64,000 nt of DNA. Source: Baylisascaris procyonis (lineage: Eukaryota; Nematoda; Chromadorea; Rhabditida; Ascarididae). Of the stretch, positions 43,601 through 46,600 are shown piece by piece. Position numbers and translations under genes: made by a program. The notes beneath the pieces were generated by a model. That model worked only from the letters and a program-made list of their open reading frames with translations, was not told the DNA's origin and ran no database searches. The stretch is taken from positions 620,001 to 684,000 of the forward strand of contig JAZARR010000297.1 of the NCBI GenBank assembly GCA_037389465.1. The letters run 5' to 3'. Position 1 is the first letter of the stretch. Every line of letters starts with the position of its first letter.

Positions 43601-46600
43601 GAGGCACTTGAACCTGAAATATATACAATTAAAATTCACCGCTTTAAATTTCGAAACTCATATTTAAATTATGAAGAAAAACATTCGAAAAAATTTCTAT
43701 GAGATACATTCAAATAGAGAGGCGAAAATTAACCAATAATTAGCAATTGCGATCAAAAGGAAATTCAAATATGGGAAAAATCGAATTTTTTGAAAAAAAA
43801 TTTCCCACTTCCCACTTCACCTTGACTATACCTCTAGCTATCGTTTATACCTCTTCAAAAAACAAACCATCAACTAAAAGACCCAATACTTGTGGTTACG
43901 GTTACTGTTACATCACCATCGCAAAATGTTATAAAGCTATAAAACTTGTGATTGTGTGACTAGTAATGTTTATAATTACTAGTATGTCTAGTACTGACTC
44001 ATCATAAAGCCAAATTACTAGTAATTTTACTAGCAAAGATTATGTTCCTATAATCAATAATGCAGTTGCTATGCCACACCAAAGTATTTTATTTTACGTG
44101 ATTAGGCAAAGATTCATTAATTTTTGTCGCATGTCTTTCCTTCTTATAAGTACAATCCTGAACGATAGAAATCTATAGACAAGACATCTGAATGAAGGAA
44201 CAATAAGGCGTTTTTCTCTAATAATTCATCTGTTTTCATTGGATAATAAGAAAAAATGTCATTCAGAAGCAATAAAATGCGATACGTTCATTGCGTATAC
44301 ATCAAGTGATTTTCTTAGTTATTCCTTCTTGCTCTTCCCACCCCCCCCCTCCCTTCTCTTCCCCAATTCTCTCCTCCTTCTGGAAGCGAAGAGGGGAATG
44401 GGGAAGATAATGGACAGGAAGATAGTATAAGCAATCGATGCAAGACCATCCTAAAAAAAAAAAAGTATTATAAGCGATAAGAGGATCAATGCATGAGAGA
44501 AAAAAATCAATCGAAGTGCTCCAAGAAAAAAAGCAAAAATAAACACTAACCACCAAACATTTAAAACAAACATGTTAATCGTTAGTAACATAAATTCATA
44601 TAAAAGTTGAAATATACAGATCACTTTTATAATGCTTAGAAGAAACTGTAATGCAAAACAGCTCCAAGGCGTTCGCATTTTTCTTAGATTACCTTCGAAT
44701 GAAGTGAAATCAGATGAACAGGTAAATTTGCTCACTAAAATATTTGTATTAGAGCATTTTGAAATTACTTTTATTGAAATTATTATTTTTTGACAACAAT
44801 TACACTCCAAATTAGTAAATATTTTCCTTTTCAACTAAAAGAAAGAATCGAATTTTTCTAAGCTAAGCTGAAAAAAATTTTTTTTTAATCTTAAAGAAAG
44901 TCAAAAGCTTTTTAAAGATTTCTTTCGTCGATTGGCTGTTTTCTATACTAAATTTGAGTCGATAAAATGTATTATCAAAGATGTGGAAATTCCTCTTCGA
45001 AATTCGGTAATTTAGTATAATAAATCGAGTGCATGTGTTCATAAAAATGATCAAACCGGCTGGCATTATCGATCAAACCGGCTGGCATTAAAATCAACCG
45101 ACTGGTACTAAATCATTGCCATATTCCCTATTCGTTATTATTCAATTTACCTAAATAAAATCACTTCGATTTACTTATTTATCATTTTCCAACTTTATTT
45201 ATTTCCTTTACCCATCAATTATTTACAAATCTCATCTAAAAAAACTTAAGAAGATACCACAGAAGATAAATACGAAATTTTCCCCTTGCATCATCAATAT
45301 TACCACTTTTTAATCTTATCTTATTACAAAAATAAATAAACAAATAAATAAGTAAATAAATAAATAAATAGGGAAAACGAAAGTATGGTTGAGAACGATG
45401 TAATATGTAATATATGGCTAATCATACCAAGAGTACGGCTATTGGCTCAGGATATGATTGGCTTAACCATCACAACGATTGCAAGCATGAAAGACCAATC
45501 GATATGATTGTGAGTTGATATTTAAAAAAAAAAAAAACGAACTAAATATAAATATCTTTTATAATGGCTAAATGAAATTCAAAGATGTATTTGAGAGACG
45601 GTAAGAGTATATTGACCAAGAGAGCATCACTTTACACTCGGCGTTTTTCCCTCTCAGAATGCTCTTTATTTATTTATTTTTTTTTTCAAAACACATATCA
45701 AGTTTCCGATCTCAAAAGAGATGACAAACACTGAGGGTGGGCTTCGTTCTTTCGCAACTCAGCCTTCTACTTTTTGTTCTCGTTTTTTTTTTTCTTAAAT
45801 TAAACTTGTGCAACTTGAGCATCACATGTTTTTTTCCACATAAAGAAAGAAAGAAAGAGGAAAGAAGAAGAATAGAAAGGAAGAGAGGGAGAGAGAGAGG
45901 AAAGAGGCAAGGGATGATAAAAGGTCGCAAAAGCAGATATTTCACTCGAAACAATTCTAATAAAATTTGAGACTTTAACAGAAGTGAACAAAAAAAAAAA
46001 AAAAAAAAACAATAGTGTTCACAATGACAGACATGTAAGTGAAATATATTCTGTTAGATCGGTAGGTATCCGTGACTTACGATGGAATATGAAAGCCTTT
46101 GTTGTGGAAATTATTAGGGATGCGTCAAGTAATACACCAGCCCCTTATACTCTCCTGCATCATCTCTGAATGATTCCGATATTAATTAGAGGTCTAAAAG
46201 AGAAAAAGATTGCAATCGGAGTCCATAAATCGTCTTCTACAACGGTAACGATGATCTGCGCTCTTTAATATAGAGCTTGCTTGATAACCAAAACGATGGG
46301 CAGAATCTCGTTATGCATCCGCTAAAATGTCCATCAAAATAGAAAGAGGAACGCATAAATGAATCGATGGAGTGGATTTATACAGTTATAGAGAGAAGAC
46401 AGCGCAGATCGTCGTAGAAATTAGCAAACATATATCAGACGTTCTTCCACTCCCCCCCCCCCCCCTCTAGTCCTTTCGGATGTGCGCTTGCTTAACGATA
46501 TTACCAAATTTATGTTCTAATTTTCAACAAGCTTCGTTCCTAATCGATGTACTTTGTGTAAATTTCATTTTATCTACCTGGGAAAAACCTCTTTTTTTAA